A stretch of DNA of 64,000 nucleotides from Defluviimonas sp. SAOS-178_SWC (GCF_039830135.1 NZ_CP156081.1:1970001-2034000), one strand, 5' to 3'; positions 1-9,733 are shown, counted from the stretch's first letter. Numbers and translations are program-made. The notes: a model not told the origin generated them from the letters alone.

Positions 1-390
1 TTCTGGGCGGTCGTGGTGCTCGGCATCTCGATCTCGGTCTCCGGCCTGTCGCTGTTGTTCCCGTTCGAACTCCCGCTCTTTGCCAAGACCTTTGCCATCC
101 TCAACGGCACGGGCTTGCCGCAGGCCCTTGGATACGGCGAATTGCCGACAGCGCTGAGCCCCTATCAGGAAATGCAGCTTGCCCAGATCTGGCACGGGAT
201 CGTCGCCTTCGTCTTCATGGCGATCATCATCGCCCATATCTATCTTGGCTCGGTCGGAATGGAGGGCGCTTTCGACGCGGTCGGGACGGGCGAGGTTGAC
301 GTCCAGTGGGCGAAGGAACACCATGGCCTCTGGTACGAGGAAGTGACCGGCGAGGCGCCGGCGCACCCGGCACCGGAGCCGGCGGAATGA
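1..390 (+). CDS. Formate dehydrogenase gamma subunit, cytochrome b type (5' partial)
   Basis: This is the C-terminal part of the membrane cytochrome b subunit of a respiratory formate dehydrogenase, which passes electrons from the catalytic and iron-sulfur subunits to quinone. The frame is open from the first base, so the start lies outside the window. Visible are a hydrophobic helix near the left edge, a second helix with QIWHG before it and AHIYLG near its end (histidines typical of haem ligation in this family), and a soluble tail containing VDVQWAKEHHGLWYEE, characteristic of FDH gamma subunits. The tail ends in a Pro/Ala/Glu-rich stretch. It is followed 37 bp later by a tiny membrane ORF and then a two-component pair. 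Family recognition is good; the exact paralogue cannot be told from the fragment. Confidence 0.85.
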   Translation, partial: FWAVVVLGISISVSGLSLLFPFELPLFAKTFAILNGTGLPQALGYGELPTALSPYQEMQLAQIWHGIVAFVFMAIIIAHIYLGSVGMEGAFDAVGTGEVDVQWAKEHHGLWYEEVTGEAPAHPAPEPAE

Positions 391-427
391 CGGGGCGGGA
401 CAGCTTGCTGAGGGGAAAGGACGGGCG

Positions 428-553
428 ATGAAAGTCATGGCTCTTGCATTCCTGACCGCGATATTGATTTCGGTGATCGCAGATCTCGGGCTCCATCGCG
501 CGGGCTTTTCGTCCAGCGAGGTGACAAGCGGGCCCGACGTCCGGCTGGATTGA
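428..553 (+). CDS. 41-residue single-pass membrane peptide downstream of the formate dehydrogenase gene
   Basis: A short gene starting ATG at 428 behind a purine-rich AAAGGA ribosome-binding sequence and ending TGA at 551-553. The product begins MKVMALAFLTAILISVIADL, one hydrophobic N-terminal helix, followed by a short polar tail (residues 21-41). The position right after the FDH gamma gene and the good ribosome-binding site suggest co-expression. It could be a small accessory subunit or a cleaved signal-like peptide. I do not recognise a named family. Confidence that it is translated is moderate. Confidence 0.5.
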   Translation: MKVMALAFLTAILISVIADLGLHRAGFSSSEVTSGPDVRLD

Positions 554-575
554 TGCGGAAAGGTCGTTGACGGAA

Positions 576-1949
576 ATGCTGCAGGGCGGGACCCCGCCGA
601 AACAGGACGCCGAAGCGGCCGCGCCTACCGAGATTGATCGGGTGCTCCGGCACGTCTCGATTCTTGTCGTCGATGACGAGCCGGGGATGCGGAACTTCCT
701 TGTCCGGACGTTCGAGCCGCGCTGCAAGCGGATCGAAGCGGCGGCGAGCGCCGAGGAAGCCTCGCAGGTTCTCGACAAGGCGCATTTCGACCTCGTGCTT
801 CTCGACAACGTGATGCCCGGCCAGTCCGGCCTCGACTGGTTGACCGAACAGCGGCGGGTCGGGCTCTTCGCCGAGGCGATCCTGATGACGGCCTATGCCG
901 ATCTCGACACGGCCATCCAGGCCCTGAGGGTCGGGGCGGCGGATTTCGTGCTGAAGCCCTTCCGGTCCAACCAGATCCTCAATGCCGTCAACCGCTGCAT
1001 GGACCAGCGCTACCTCCGGCGCGAGAATTACCTTCTGAAATACGAACTCAAGGCCGATGCGCTGGCCGCGCGCGGACGTCTCATCGGCAAGTCGCCGCGG
1101 ATCGAGGCGGTGCGCAAGACGCTCGAACGCGTTGCGCCGCTGCCGACCCCGATCCTGTTCACGGGCGAAAGCGGCACCGGCAAGGAGATTGCCGCGCGGA
1201 CGCTGCACGCCCTGTCGGACCGGGCCGACAAGCCCTTCGTCCCGATCAACTGCGCCGCGATCTCGCCAGACCGGCTCGCGGTCGAACTGTTCGGAGAAGT
1301 GGGCGGCGGCGGCCGCGACGGGCTTTTGATCCATGCAAGCGGCGGAACGCTGTTTCTGGACGAGATCGCCGAATTGCCGCTGCCGATGCAGGCGACGCTT
1401 CTGAGGGTGGTCGAGGACAACCGCATCCGTCCCGACGGGTCGGAGCGCGAGGTGCCGCTGAGCCTCCGCTTCGTTTTCGCCAGCAATAACGACCTCGACC
1501 GTGCCGTTGCGGAAGGCCGGTTCCGCCGCGACCTCTTCCACCGGATCAATGTGCTGACAGTCGATATGCCGCCGTTGCGCGAACGGGTGGGCGACATCGC
1601 GGAACTGGCTGAACTCTTCATCGGCAGCCTCGCCCGCCAGCTCGGCGTGCCACCCCTGACGGTGACGGAAGAAGTGCTTCGCAACCTCGCCCGCTACGAC
1701 TGGCCGGGCAATGTGCGCGAACTGAGGAACCTCATCGAACGGTCGCTGATCCTTGGCGAATTCCCGACCGAGATCGCGGGCGGGGGCGGTCAGGGCAGGG
1801 CCGAGCCTGTCGAAAGCCTTCAGGCGGTCGAACGCCAGCACATCCTCGCCATTCTCGAAGCCTGCCGTGGCAACCGGGCCGAGGCGGCGCGGCGATTGGG
1901 CGTGTCGCGGAAGACCATCGACCGGAAATGCGCGCAGTGGAATGTCTGA
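576..1949 (+). CDS. NtrC-type response regulator (receiver, AAA+, Fis HTH) lacking the GAFTGA motif
   Basis: A three-domain regulator of about 457 residues. The receiver domain covers roughly residues 28-145, with acidic pocket VVDDEPG, phospho-acceptor Asp77 in LVLLDNVMPG and Lys127 in FVLKPF. The AAA+ domain follows, with Walker A GESGTGKE (about 196-203), Walker B LFLDEIAELP (about 258-267) and FRRDLFHRINV. A Fis-type helix-turn-helix ends the protein (AARRLGVSRKTIDRK). Where sigma-54 activators carry GAFTGA after ELFG, this protein reads ELFGEVGGGGRDG, so the sigma-54 contact loop is absent. Known relatives without GAFTGA, such as NtrC and HupR of Rhodobacter capsulatus, act with sigma-70; the same is inferred here. 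ATG 576 was chosen; an in-frame TTG at 567 is possible. Its 3' end overlaps the kinase start by 8 bp. Confidence 0.9.
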   Translation: MLQGGTPPKQDAEAAAPTEIDRVLRHVSILVVDDEPGMRNFLVRTFEPRCKRIEAAASAEEASQVLDKAHFDLVLLDNVMPGQSGLDWLTEQRRVGLFAEAILMTAYADLDTAIQALRVGAADFVLKPFRSNQILNAVNRCMDQRYLRRENYLLKYELKADALAARGRLIGKSPRIEAVRKTLERVAPLPTPILFTGESGTGKEIAARTLHALSDRADKPFVPINCAAISPDRLAVELFGEVGGGGRDGLLIHASGGTLFLDEIAELPLPMQATLLRVVEDNRIRPDGSEREVPLSLRFVFASNNDLDRAVAEGRFRRDLFHRINVLTVDMPPLRERVGDIAELAELFIGSLARQLGVPPLTVTEEVLRNLARYDWPGNVRELRNLIERSLILGEFPTEIAGGGGQGRAEPVESLQAVERQHILAILEACRGNRAEAARRLGVSRKTIDRKCAQWNV

Positions 1950-3960
1950 GCCCAATCCCGTGACCCCGGCGCCGCGTTTCTGGCGCTCGGTCCGGGCGCG
2001 GATGCTGGTGATCGCGCTTCTGCCGGCGCTCATCCTGTTGCCGCTGGTTCTCGCCTCGACCGTGAAGAACTGGATCGACCGCTTCGACGAGGTGCTGACC
2101 GCCAAGGTCGCGAGCGAACTCACCATCGCCCATCAACATCTCGCCGGGCTCCTGAGCCGCCGTGGCGCCGATATCGAGGCGCTCGGCCAGTCCGCCGCCT
2201 TCGTCGCGGTCGGCGACGCTCCGGGCGCACTCGATGCGTTTCTTGAGGAGAGGCGCGCAGCGCTCGGGCTCGACTTCCTCTATTTCCTCGACCAAAACGG
2301 CGCGCTCCACACGGCCCCTTCGGGCGGCCGGATACCCGATGCCACGCGCTGGCCGGTTGTCGCCGCAGCGCTCGCCGGACGGGCGCAGGTTGGCATCGAC
2401 ATCTTCGACGCGGCCGCGCTGGAAAACCTCTCGCCCGATCTTGCCCGTCGCGCCCAGCTGCCGCTGGTGGACACGCGCGCCGCCGTGCCGACCGACCGGA
2501 CCGAGGAAACCCGGGGCATGGTCGTTCATGCCGCCGCGCCGGCGCGGGGTGGCGCGCTGGTGGGGGGGACGCTTCTCAACCGAAACCTCGCCTTTATCGA
2601 CGAGATCAATACCCTCGTCTATCCCGTGGGGCGGTTGACCGATGGAGAGCAGGGCACCGCCACGATCTTCCTTGACGACGTGCGGATCAGCACCAATGTC
2701 CGGCTTTTCGAAGATGTCCGCGCCCTCGGCACCCGTGTGTCGGCGGCGGTTCGGGCGCGGGTCCTGGATGAAGGTCAGGTCTGGCTCGACCGCGCTTTCG
2801 TCGTGAACGACTGGTACGTGTCGGCCTACGAACCGATCGTCGACACGTTCGGCACACGTGTCGGCATGCTCTATGTCGGTTTCCTCGAATCCCCCTTCAA
2901 GGAGGCCGAACGCCAGACCCTGATCGAGATTGCCGTAACCTTGATGCTCGTTCTCGCGATCTCGGTGCCGATCCTTCTTCGGTGGGCCAAGGGGATCTTC
3001 GCGCCTCTGGAACGGATGAACGCCGCGATCGAGAAGGTGGAGAAGGGCGACCTCGGCGCCAGGACGGGGTTGGCGTCGGCCCAGGACGAGATCGGGCGCG
3101 TGGCGACCCATCTCGACAACCTTCTCGACCAGTTGCAGGAGCGGGACCGGGCGCTGCGCGATTGGAATGAGGAGCTGGAGGCAAGGGTAAAGGACCGCAC
3201 CCGGGACCTCGAGGATGCAAACCGCCAGATCGAGGCGACGACACGGCAGCTGATCGTCTCGGAAAAGCTTGCGTCGATCGGCGAGATCACTGCCGGCGTC
3301 GCGCATGAAATAAACAATCCCCTCGCGGTGATACAGGGCAATCTTGATGTGGTACGTGAAGACCTTGGCGCGCGCGCCGACCCGCTTCGCACCGAATTCA
3401 CCCTGATCCAGGAGCAGATACAGGCGATCCACATTCTCGTCTCGAAGCTCCTGCATTTCGCTCGGCCGGAGGAATATGCGGATTCCGGCTCCGGCAACGA
3501 CCCCGACGCAGTGATCCGCGATACGATGCCGCTGGTGCAGCACCTCCTGTCGAAGGCCCGGGTCGAGGTGGAACTGGATCTTGACGCCGGCGTCGTCGTC
3601 GCGATGAACCATACCGAGTTGCAGCAGGTCCTGATCAACCTCATGGTCAACGCGGTTCAGGCGATGCCGGAGGGTGGCCGGCTGACTGTCCGCACCCGGC
3701 GGCAGGAGGCGACGGAGCGGCCGATGGTGTGCATCGCGGTCAGCGATACCGGAACCGGCATGGCGCCCGACGTGCTCGGGCGGATCTTCGACCCGTTCTT
3801 CACCACGAAGCGGAGCGAGGGCACCGGGCTTGGGCTGTCGATCAGCCGCAACCTCGTGACCCGGGGCGGCGGCACGATCACCGCCGACAGCGCGCCGGGC
3901 CACGGAACGCGGTTCGAGATCCTGCTGCCCGCCGTCGCGACCGGCGGTCAGGCGCTGTAG
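1942..3960 (+). CDS. Membrane sensor histidine kinase (extracytoplasmic sensor, HAMP, HisKA, HATPase)
   Basis: A 672-residue kinase paired with the preceding regulator through an ATGTCTGA overlap. A first membrane helix lies at about residues 20-40, followed by a sensor region of about 285 residues of probable Cache type, and a second helix near 327-348. A HAMP segment and a coiled region (about 349-440) lead to the H-box [12 protein letters not shown] with His455. The ATP-binding domain shows the N-box [32 protein letters not shown] and GTGLGLSIS. This architecture is common for kinases that phosphorylate NtrC-type regulators. Position after a formate dehydrogenase gene suggests control of that enzyme, but the ligand is not visible. 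The 3' end overlaps the convergent amidohydrolase gene by 13 bp. Confidence 0.9.
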   Translation: MSEPNPVTPAPRFWRSVRARMLVIALLPALILLPLVLASTVKNWIDRFDEVLTAKVASELTIAHQHLAGLLSRRGADIEALGQSAAFVAVGDAPGALDAFLEERRAALGLDFLYFLDQNGALHTAPSGGRIPDATRWPVVAAALAGRAQVGIDIFDAAALENLSPDLARRAQLPLVDTRAAVPTDRTEETRGMVVHAAAPARGGALVGGTLLNRNLAFIDEINTLVYPVGRLTDGEQGTATIFLDDVRISTNVRLFEDVRALGTRVSAAVRARVLDEGQVWLDRAFVVNDWYVSAYEPIVDTFGTRVGMLYVGFLESPFKEAERQTLIEIAVTLMLVLAISVPILLRWAKGIFAPLERMNAAIEKVEKGDLGARTGLASAQDEIGRVATHLDNLLDQLQERDRALRDWNEELEARVKDRTRDLEDANRQIEATTRQLIVSEKLASIGEITAGVAHEINNPLAVIQGNLDVVREDLGARADPLRTEFTLIQEQIQAIHILVSKLLHFARPEEYADSGSGNDPDAVIRDTMPLVQHLLSKARVEVELDLDAGVVVAMNHTELQQVLINLMVNAVQAMPEGGRLTVRTRRQEATERPMVCIAVSDTGTGMAPDVLGRIFDPFFTTKRSEGTGLGLSISRNLVTRGGGTITADSAPGHGTRFEILLPAVATGGQAL

Positions 3961-5567
3961 ACCTCCCGCCCGGCAAGAAGCGTCAGAAGGACCTTGGTGT
4001 CGCCGATCTCGTAGACGCTGCAATCATAGATGTCGCGGTCGAGCATGATGAGATCGGCCCATTTCCCCAAGGACAGCGACCCGGTCTCGGCCTGGCGCCA
4101 TCCGGCGGTCGCGGCGTTGATCGTGTAGCTTTCGATGCACTCGCAAAGCGTCAGCCGCTCTTCCGGCAGGAAGATAGGATGGTTGCCTTCCTTCTTCGGC
4201 GGCTGGCGGGTGATCGCCGTCTCGATGATTTCGAACGGGTTGAGGGTAGAGACGGTCCAGTCGCTGGACAGCGCAAGGAGCGCGCCGGCGTCGCGGAGCG
4301 ACCGGAAGGCATACATCCAGCGGCCGCGCGCCGCGCCGACCATCGGCAGGGCGACGTCCGTGACCGACGGTTCGTGGCGGGCCCAGAGGGGCTGGATGTT
4401 GGCGACGACGCCAAGTTCGGCAAAGCGCGGGATGTCAGCGGGATCAATGCACTGGACATGCGCGATCTGGTGCCACGAGGGCCAGGGGGCGTTCTCGGCC
4501 CGCGCCGCCGCCATTCCATCAAGCGCCGCGCGCACGGCCAGGTCGCCAATGGCGTGAACATGGATCTGGAAGCGCGCCGCGTCAAAAGCGACGAACATGT
4601 CGTTGATCTGGTTCGGAGAAAACATCAGGGGGGCATTTCCCCCCTGCGCGTCGGAATAGGGTTCGATCATCGCCGCGGTGCGGTTCTCGATCACGCCGTC
4701 GAGGAAGAACTTCGCCGAATGTATGCGGAACATCGGCGTCTGGCTGTCGCGGCGCATCGCTTCGACCCGCGCTAGCGCGGCTTCGGTCGTCTCGGACGAA
4801 TCGACCCGTGCCGTCGCGAGAACCCGCACCGTCAGCGCGTCCTCCGCCGCGAGGCGGCGGTAAACGCGGGCGTGCTGTTCGTGGACCGAGGCATCGAGCA
4901 CGCCGGTGATCCCGTGGGCGTTGGCATGCGCCTGGGCATAACGGACCCCGGCGGCGAAGTCGTCGTCGGTCGGCTTCGGCTTGCGGTCGTCGACCCAGTT
5001 CGTCGCGCGTTCGTAGAGAAGGCCGGTGGGCGTGCCGTTCGTGTCGCGGACGAAGTGGCCGTTCTCGGGATCGGGCGTGCCAGCGGCCAGGCCGACGCGG
5101 GCGATCGCGGCGGAGTTGATGCAGCCGTTATGGCCGTCCGATGCCATGACCATGCAGGGCCGGTCCGGCACTGCGGCGTCGAGCACATGGCGGTCGAGGT
5201 TCTGTTCGCCGAAGATGCCGGAATAGTAGAAGCCGCCGTAGACCCATTCGCGCTCATGACTCGCCGCGAAATCACGCAGCATGGCCTGCAACTCCTCCAC
5301 CGTGCGCGCGGCGGAAAGATCGGCGCTTTCTGCATAGTGCTGCCCGCCATCCTGCACATGCAGATGGGTATCGTGAAGCCCGGGCAGGATCAGCCGGCCG
5401 GCCGCGTCGATCACCCTGGTGCCGGACCCGGCCAGCGCCTTGATGTCGGATGTGGACCCGAGCGCCGCGACGCGGCCGCCCCTGATGGCCAAAGCCTCGA
5501 CATGCGGGAAATGCGGATCCATCGTGCGGATGTCGCCGTTGATGACGATGGTCTCTGGCGAGGTCAT
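3948..5567 (-). CDS. Amidohydrolase family 3 protein (YtcJ-like metal-dependent hydrolase)
   Basis: A 539-residue cytoplasmic amidohydrolase. The N-terminal beta-sandwich (DIRTMDPHFPHVEALAIRGG) leads into the metal site LPGLHDTHLH (residues 61-70, HxH). Further family markers are HVHAIGDLAVRAALDG, IAHVQCIDP, SSDWTVSTLNPF and the C-terminal GSLSLGKWADLIMLD. Family members hydrolyse amides, ureas or formamides; the substrate here is not shown. The gene is divergent from the polyamine-type transporter operon at 5733, with 165 bp between starts, so it probably supplies a hydrolytic step for an imported amine or amide. The spacer contains a TATAAT at 5657-5662, but no convincing -35 box was seen. 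ATG at 5567 is the first good start after the spacer. Confidence 0.85.
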   Translation of the reverse strand: MTSPETIVINGDIRTMDPHFPHVEALAIRGGRVAALGSTSDIKALAGSGTRVIDAAGRLILPGLHDTHLHVQDGGQHYAESADLSAARTVEELQAMLRDFAASHEREWVYGGFYYSGIFGEQNLDRHVLDAAVPDRPCMVMASDGHNGCINSAAIARVGLAAGTPDPENGHFVRDTNGTPTGLLYERATNWVDDRKPKPTDDDFAAGVRYAQAHANAHGITGVLDASVHEQHARVYRRLAAEDALTVRVLATARVDSSETTEAALARVEAMRRDSQTPMFRIHSAKFFLDGVIENRTAAMIEPYSDAQGGNAPLMFSPNQINDMFVAFDAARFQIHVHAIGDLAVRAALDGMAAARAENAPWPSWHQIAHVQCIDPADIPRFAELGVVANIQPLWARHEPSVTDVALPMVGAARGRWMYAFRSLRDAGALLALSSDWTVSTLNPFEIIETAITRQPPKKEGNHPIFLPEERLTLCECIESYTINAATAGWRQAETGSLSLGKWADLIMLDRDIYDCSVYEIGDTKVLLTLLAGREVYSA

Positions 5568-5732
5568 GCGGGCCACTCCTGCGCTGGATGGGCCGACTGT
5601 CCTCCTCCGGCAGGATTCAGGCAAGGGGGGGAATGCAGTGTCCTGTTGTAGGATTGTATAATTTCTCTTTGCGGTTCGGAAAACAGTGTTAATCTCGACC
5701 AATAAATTGCCAGTCCCGGGGAGAAATGGAAT

Positions 5733-6854
5733 ATGCAACGCATTAAGTTCCTTGACAAAATGATCGATGGCAAGCTGTCGCGGCGGCAGATGATGCAAGC
5801 CGCGGGGGCCTTTGGCGTGGGCACGCTCGTCCTGCCTCGCCCGTCGGTTGCCGCCGAAATCCTGACCTGCCTCGAGTGGGGCGGCTACGATTCGCCGGAC
5901 TATTTCCAGGCTTATGTGGACAAATACGGCGCCCAGCCGAACTTCTCGATCTTCGCGGGTGAGGAGGATGCGCTGGCGAAGGTGCTGGCGGGCTTCGCCG
6001 CCGATGTCATGCACCCGTGCAACTATTCCGTCGCCCGCTTCGTCAATGCCGGCGTCGCGGCCGAGATCGACACCTCGCGGCTCACGCACTGGAACGATGT
6101 CTTCCCCGCGCTCCAGACCGCCGAGGGCGTGGTCTGGGAGGGCAAGACCGTGATGGCGCCGGCAGACTGGGGCAACTCCTCACTCGCCTTCCGGCCCGAC
6201 CTTCTGCCTCCGGACTTCGCCGAGAACCCGACCTGGGGCATTTTCTACGACGAGGAATACAAGGGCCGCGTGGCGATGACCGACAACGAGATGGCGATCA
6301 TCATCGGCGCGATGGTCGGCGGGATGCCTTATGACGAGGCCTACAAGCTCGAAGGTGCCGCGCTCGAGGCGGCGGCGAAGGAATGGGGCACCAAGGCCGT
6401 CAACACCTCCAAGTTCCTCTGGACCGACTCCTCGGAAGTGCAGCAGGCGATGGCCTCGGGCGAGATCGTCGCAGCCTATGCCTGGAACGACCTCGTCGCC
6501 AACCTGCGCAACGAAGGCGTGCCGGTCGTCTTCGCCAAGCCGAAGGAAGGCATGTTCACCTGGTTCTGCGGGCTGACACTCCTCAACACCGGCAAGGCGG
6601 ACGAACAGGCGGCCTATGACTTCATCGACGCCTGGCTCAGCCCCGAAACCGGCAAGGCGCTGATCGAGGGGTCGGGCTATGGCCACGCCAACATGAAGTC
6701 GTTCGAGATCGCCGATCCCGAAGCGATCGCCAATATGGGCATTACCGATCCGGTGGCGATGATGGCCGACACGATCGTCTTCAAGACCCCGACCGATGCG
6801 GTGCAGGAAGGCTTCAACAAGGTCTGGGGCGACACGAAGGCACTCAAGTACTGA
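5733..6854 (+). CDS. Polyamine-type ABC transporter substrate-binding protein (PotD/PotF family)
   Basis: A periplasmic binding protein of 373 residues and the first gene of a four-gene importer operon. The N-terminus carries a Tat-like motif SRRQMM (residues 16-21) before a short hydrophobic stretch and a likely cleavage region near PSVAAE. The mature part begins LTCLEWGGYDSPDYF and contains DVMHPCNYS and VMAPADWGNSSLAF, typical of the spermidine/putrescine-binding fold. Unlike the other importers in this window, only 7 bp separate it from the permease gene and there is no hairpin. Substrate is inferred as a polyamine or related cationic amine, in keeping with the nearby aminotransferase and FAD oxidases. 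The family assignment is firm; the ligand is not. Confidence 0.88.
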   Translation: MQRIKFLDKMIDGKLSRRQMMQAAGAFGVGTLVLPRPSVAAEILTCLEWGGYDSPDYFQAYVDKYGAQPNFSIFAGEEDALAKVLAGFAADVMHPCNYSVARFVNAGVAAEIDTSRLTHWNDVFPALQTAEGVVWEGKTVMAPADWGNSSLAFRPDLLPPDFAENPTWGIFYDEEYKGRVAMTDNEMAIIIGAMVGGMPYDEAYKLEGAALEAAAKEWGTKAVNTSKFLWTDSSEVQQAMASGEIVAAYAWNDLVANLRNEGVPVVFAKPKEGMFTWFCGLTLLNTGKADEQAAYDFIDAWLSPETGKALIEGSGYGHANMKSFEIADPEAIANMGITDPVAMMADTIVFKTPTDAVQEGFNKVWGDTKALKY

Positions 6855-6861
6855 TCCGATC

Positions 6862-7821
6862 GTGTCTGCAACCATCGAACCCGATACGGCGTCGCGGCCC
6901 CGCGACGCCGAACGGATGCGCCGCTGGCTGAGGGGCTACGGCCTTCTGTCACCCGCGCTCGCCGTGATTGTCGCGATGCTGGCGCTGCCGGTGGCAGCGC
7001 TGGTGCTTTTGAGCTTCTGGACCCAGAACGGGTTCGAGCTTGACCGGACGCCAACCCTGGAGAACTACGCCCAGCTTGTCCGCCTGACCGATGAGCCGAC
7101 GGTGTGGTTCGGCATTCCATTCTACTTTTCCTATCCGGTTCCGGCGATCCTGATGATCAAGTCGGTGGTCATGTCACTGAGCGCGACCATTGCCGTGATC
7201 GCCCTGGCCTATCCGATGGCCTATTTCCTCGCGTTCCGGGTGCACAAGCACAAGGCGCTCTGGATCATCCTCATCACCATTCCGTTCTGGACGAGCTACC
7301 TTCTCAGGGTCTTTGCCTGGAAGATCGTGCTCGGCTTCAATGGTGCTATCAACTCCGGTTTGAAAGCGCTTGGAATCATTGACCAACCCCTGGAGTTCCT
7401 GCTCTACAATCCCGGTGCCGTGGTGATCACGCTCGCCCATTCCTGGGTGGCTTTCGCGATCCTGCCGATCTTCGTCTCGCTCGAAAAGATCGACCGTTCG
7501 CTGCTGGAGGCGGCCTCGGATCTCGGCGACAGCAAGCTGAAGCGGTTCCTGCGGATCACGCTGCCGCTCTCCGCCCCCGGCACGGTAGCGGCCGCACTTC
7601 TGGTCTTCATTCCGACCGTGGGCGACTACGTGACCCCGACGCTGGTCGGCGGGCCCGGCGGCACGATGATCGGCAACCTCGTGCAGGAGCTTTTCCTCCG
7701 TCAGAACAACGCCCCCCTGGGGGCGGCGGTAGCGATCACGATGATGCTGATCATCGCATTGATCGTCGCGATCTTTCTCTGGGCGATCGGCTATCGCCGC
7801 ATTCGCGCGCGGAGGGCATGA
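6862..7821 (+). CDS. ABC transporter permease, PotB type
   Basis: A 319-residue inner-membrane permease with about six membrane helices and the binding-protein-dependent transport signature around EAASDLGDSKLKRFLRITLP, the EAA loop that contacts the ATPase. Start is taken as GTG 6862, 7 bp after the binding-protein stop; an in-frame ATG at 6916 (MRRWLRGYG) is an alternative because no strong ribosome-binding site is visible for the GTG. The end overlaps the next permease as ATGA. It forms the membrane channel with the protein encoded at 7818 for the polyamine-type substrate. Confidence 0.88.
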   Translation: MSATIEPDTASRPRDAERMRRWLRGYGLLSPALAVIVAMLALPVAALVLLSFWTQNGFELDRTPTLENYAQLVRLTDEPTVWFGIPFYFSYPVPAILMIKSVVMSLSATIAVIALAYPMAYFLAFRVHKHKALWIILITIPFWTSYLLRVFAWKIVLGFNGAINSGLKALGIIDQPLEFLLYNPGAVVITLAHSWVAFAILPIFVSLEKIDRSLLEAASDLGDSKLKRFLRITLPLSAPGTVAAALLVFIPTVGDYVTPTLVGGPGGTMIGNLVQELFLRQNNAPLGAAVAITMMLIIALIVAIFLWAIGYRRIRARRA

Positions 7822-8627
7822 CGATGCTGAAAAAGATCGACGGAATATGGGTTTATGCGGTCTTCTTCGTGATATTCCTCTACGGCCCCGTGCTTCTGAT
7901 GCCGGTATTCGCGCTGAACGACGGGACCTTCGCGACCTTCCCCCTCAAGGGGTTCACGCTGAAGAATTTCTCGGCGATGGCCGCGAACACCTCGATGATC
8001 CTCGCGTTCCAGAACAGCCTCAAGATCGCGGTCGCGGTCGCGGTGCTCTCGACCGTGCTCGCGATGCCCGCCTCGCTCGCGCTCACCCGGTTCCGGCTGC
8101 CGGGCGGCGGACCGATCCAGAGCTTCATGATGTTGCCGCTGGTCATCCCGTCCATCGTCATCGCCGTGGCGCTGCTGGTGATCATCCTGAAGATCTTCGG
8201 CATCCAGCTTTCGCTCTGGACCGTCGCGGCGGGCCATGTCCTGATCTGCCTGCCATTCTGCATGTCGGTTCTCATGTCGCGGCTCGAAGGCTTCGATCCG
8301 AACCTCGAGGAGGCGTCGCGCGACCTCGGCTGCAACGCTTGGCAGACCTTCTGGCGTACGACCTTTCCACTGGCGCTGCCGGGGGTAATCTCGAGCCTTC
8401 TGATGGGCTTCATCATCTCCTTCGACGAGTTCGTCATCGCCTTCTTCCTGACCGGGACAGAGAACACTTTGCCGGTCTACCTCTTCAGCCAGCTCAGGTT
8501 CCCCAACAAGCTGCCGGGCGTGCTGGCGCTCGGCTCCCTGATCCTCGTCGGCTCGGCCGTCCTCGTCATCGCGGCCGAGATCATTCGCAAGCGCGGCGCG
8601 CCGTCGAACAATCCCGGAGACTACTGA
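7818..8627 (+). CDS. ABC transporter permease, PotC type
   Basis: A 269-residue inner-membrane permease, the second channel half of the importer. It has a first hydrophobic helix from about residue 9, the EAA loop EEASRDLGCNAWQTFWRTT, and the conserved SFDEFVIAFFLTG segment seen in PotC proteins. The start overlaps the stop of the upstream permease (ATGA), and the stop overlaps the ATPase start (TGATG), which indicates translational coupling across the operon. Confidence 0.9.
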   Translation: MTMLKKIDGIWVYAVFFVIFLYGPVLLMPVFALNDGTFATFPLKGFTLKNFSAMAANTSMILAFQNSLKIAVAVAVLSTVLAMPASLALTRFRLPGGGPIQSFMMLPLVIPSIVIAVALLVIILKIFGIQLSLWTVAAGHVLICLPFCMSVLMSRLEGFDPNLEEASRDLGCNAWQTFWRTTFPLALPGVISSLLMGFIISFDEFVIAFFLTGTENTLPVYLFSQLRFPNKLPGVLALGSLILVGSAVLVIAAEIIRKRGAPSNNPGDY

Positions 8628-9715
8628 TGCATACCGAGACCCCGATCATCGAGCTTCGGGACATCGTCAAGCGGTTCGGAACATTGACCGTGCTGCGCGA
8701 CATCAACTTCGACATCGGGCGAGGAGAGTTCTTTTCGCTTCTCGGCGCGTCGGGCTGCGGCAAGACCACGCTTCTGCGAATGCTGGCAGGGATCGAGCAG
8801 CCCTCGGGCGGCACGCTCCTCATCGACGGGCAGTCGATGGCGGGCGTGCCCGCCAACCGGCGGCCCACCAACATGGTGTTCCAGAGCTACGCGATCTTCC
8901 CGCATCTCAATGTCGAGGAGAATATCGGCTACGGGTTGCGCAACATGGCGATTTCCAAGGACGAGGCGCGGGCGCGGGTGGCCGAGGCGATCGGACTCGT
9001 GAAGCTCCACGGGCTGGCGACGCGCAATGCCCACCAGTTGTCGGGCGGGCAGCGGCAGCGGGTGGCGCTGGCGCGGGCGCTTGTCTGCAGGCCGAAGGTT
9101 CTGCTTCTGGATGAGCCCTTGTCGGCGCTCGACAAGAAGCTTCGCGAGGAGATGCAGCTTGAACTTCGCGCCCTGCAAAGGACCGTCGGCATTACCTTCG
9201 TCTTCGTCACCCACGATCAGGAAGAGGCGCTGACCCTTTCCGACCGAATCGCCATCATGGCGGAGGGGCGGGTTCTTCAGATCGACAGCCCGCGCGGGCT
9301 TTATGAACGGCCCTCGAACCGCCGGGTGGCGGAATTCGTCGGCACGATGAACCTCATCCCGGGTCGGATCGCCTCGGCCAATGGCGGTACGGCCGCGATC
9401 GACGCAGGGCCCCTCGGCCAGTTCGACGCGCCGTCGGTCGGGAACTTCGAGCGTGGCAAGGATGCCTTTCTGGCGCTCCGTCCGGAAAAGCTGGTCCTGT
9501 CGGGGGCGGGCGCCGGTTCAGACGCGCGGCTGAAGGGCAGGGTGGCCGAAGCCGCCTATCTCGGCGACCGTATCCATTATCAGGTCGCGGTCGAGGGGCT
9601 GGACCGGCCGCTCGCCGTCTCGGTGAACAACCTTTCGGACAGTACCGGCTTCGGTCTTGGCGCCGGGGTCGGCGTGACCTGGGCGGGGGAGGCGGGGCTG
9701 ATCCTCGGCCCTTGA
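8627..9715 (+). CDS. ABC transporter ATP-binding protein, PotA type
   Basis: The 362-residue ATPase of the importer. Walker A is GASGCGKTT (residues 40-48), the Q-loop is VFQSYAIFPHLNV, the ABC signature is LSGGQRQRVALARAL, Walker B is VLLLDEPLSALD, and the switch histidine is in FVTHDQEEAL. A C-terminal TOBE-like regulatory domain follows from about residue 240. The start overlaps the permease stop. The last gene of the operon, it ends 18 bp before the convergent TetR gene. Confidence 0.9.
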   Translation: MHTETPIIELRDIVKRFGTLTVLRDINFDIGRGEFFSLLGASGCGKTTLLRMLAGIEQPSGGTLLIDGQSMAGVPANRRPTNMVFQSYAIFPHLNVEENIGYGLRNMAISKDEARARVAEAIGLVKLHGLATRNAHQLSGGQRQRVALARALVCRPKVLLLDEPLSALDKKLREEMQLELRALQRTVGITFVFVTHDQEEALTLSDRIAIMAEGRVLQIDSPRGLYERPSNRRVAEFVGTMNLIPGRIASANGGTAAIDAGPLGQFDAPSVGNFERGKDAFLALRPEKLVLSGAGAGSDARLKGRVAEAAYLGDRIHYQVAVEGLDRPLAVSVNNLSDSTGFGLGAGVGVTWAGEAGLILGP

Positions 9716-9733
9716 GGGCAGGCGTTTCGGGCG

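Noticed and set aside
435..2126. Long minus-strand frame opposite the NtrC-type regulator
   Set aside because: Shadow of the plus-strand regulator; no recognisable domain and no ribosome-binding site.
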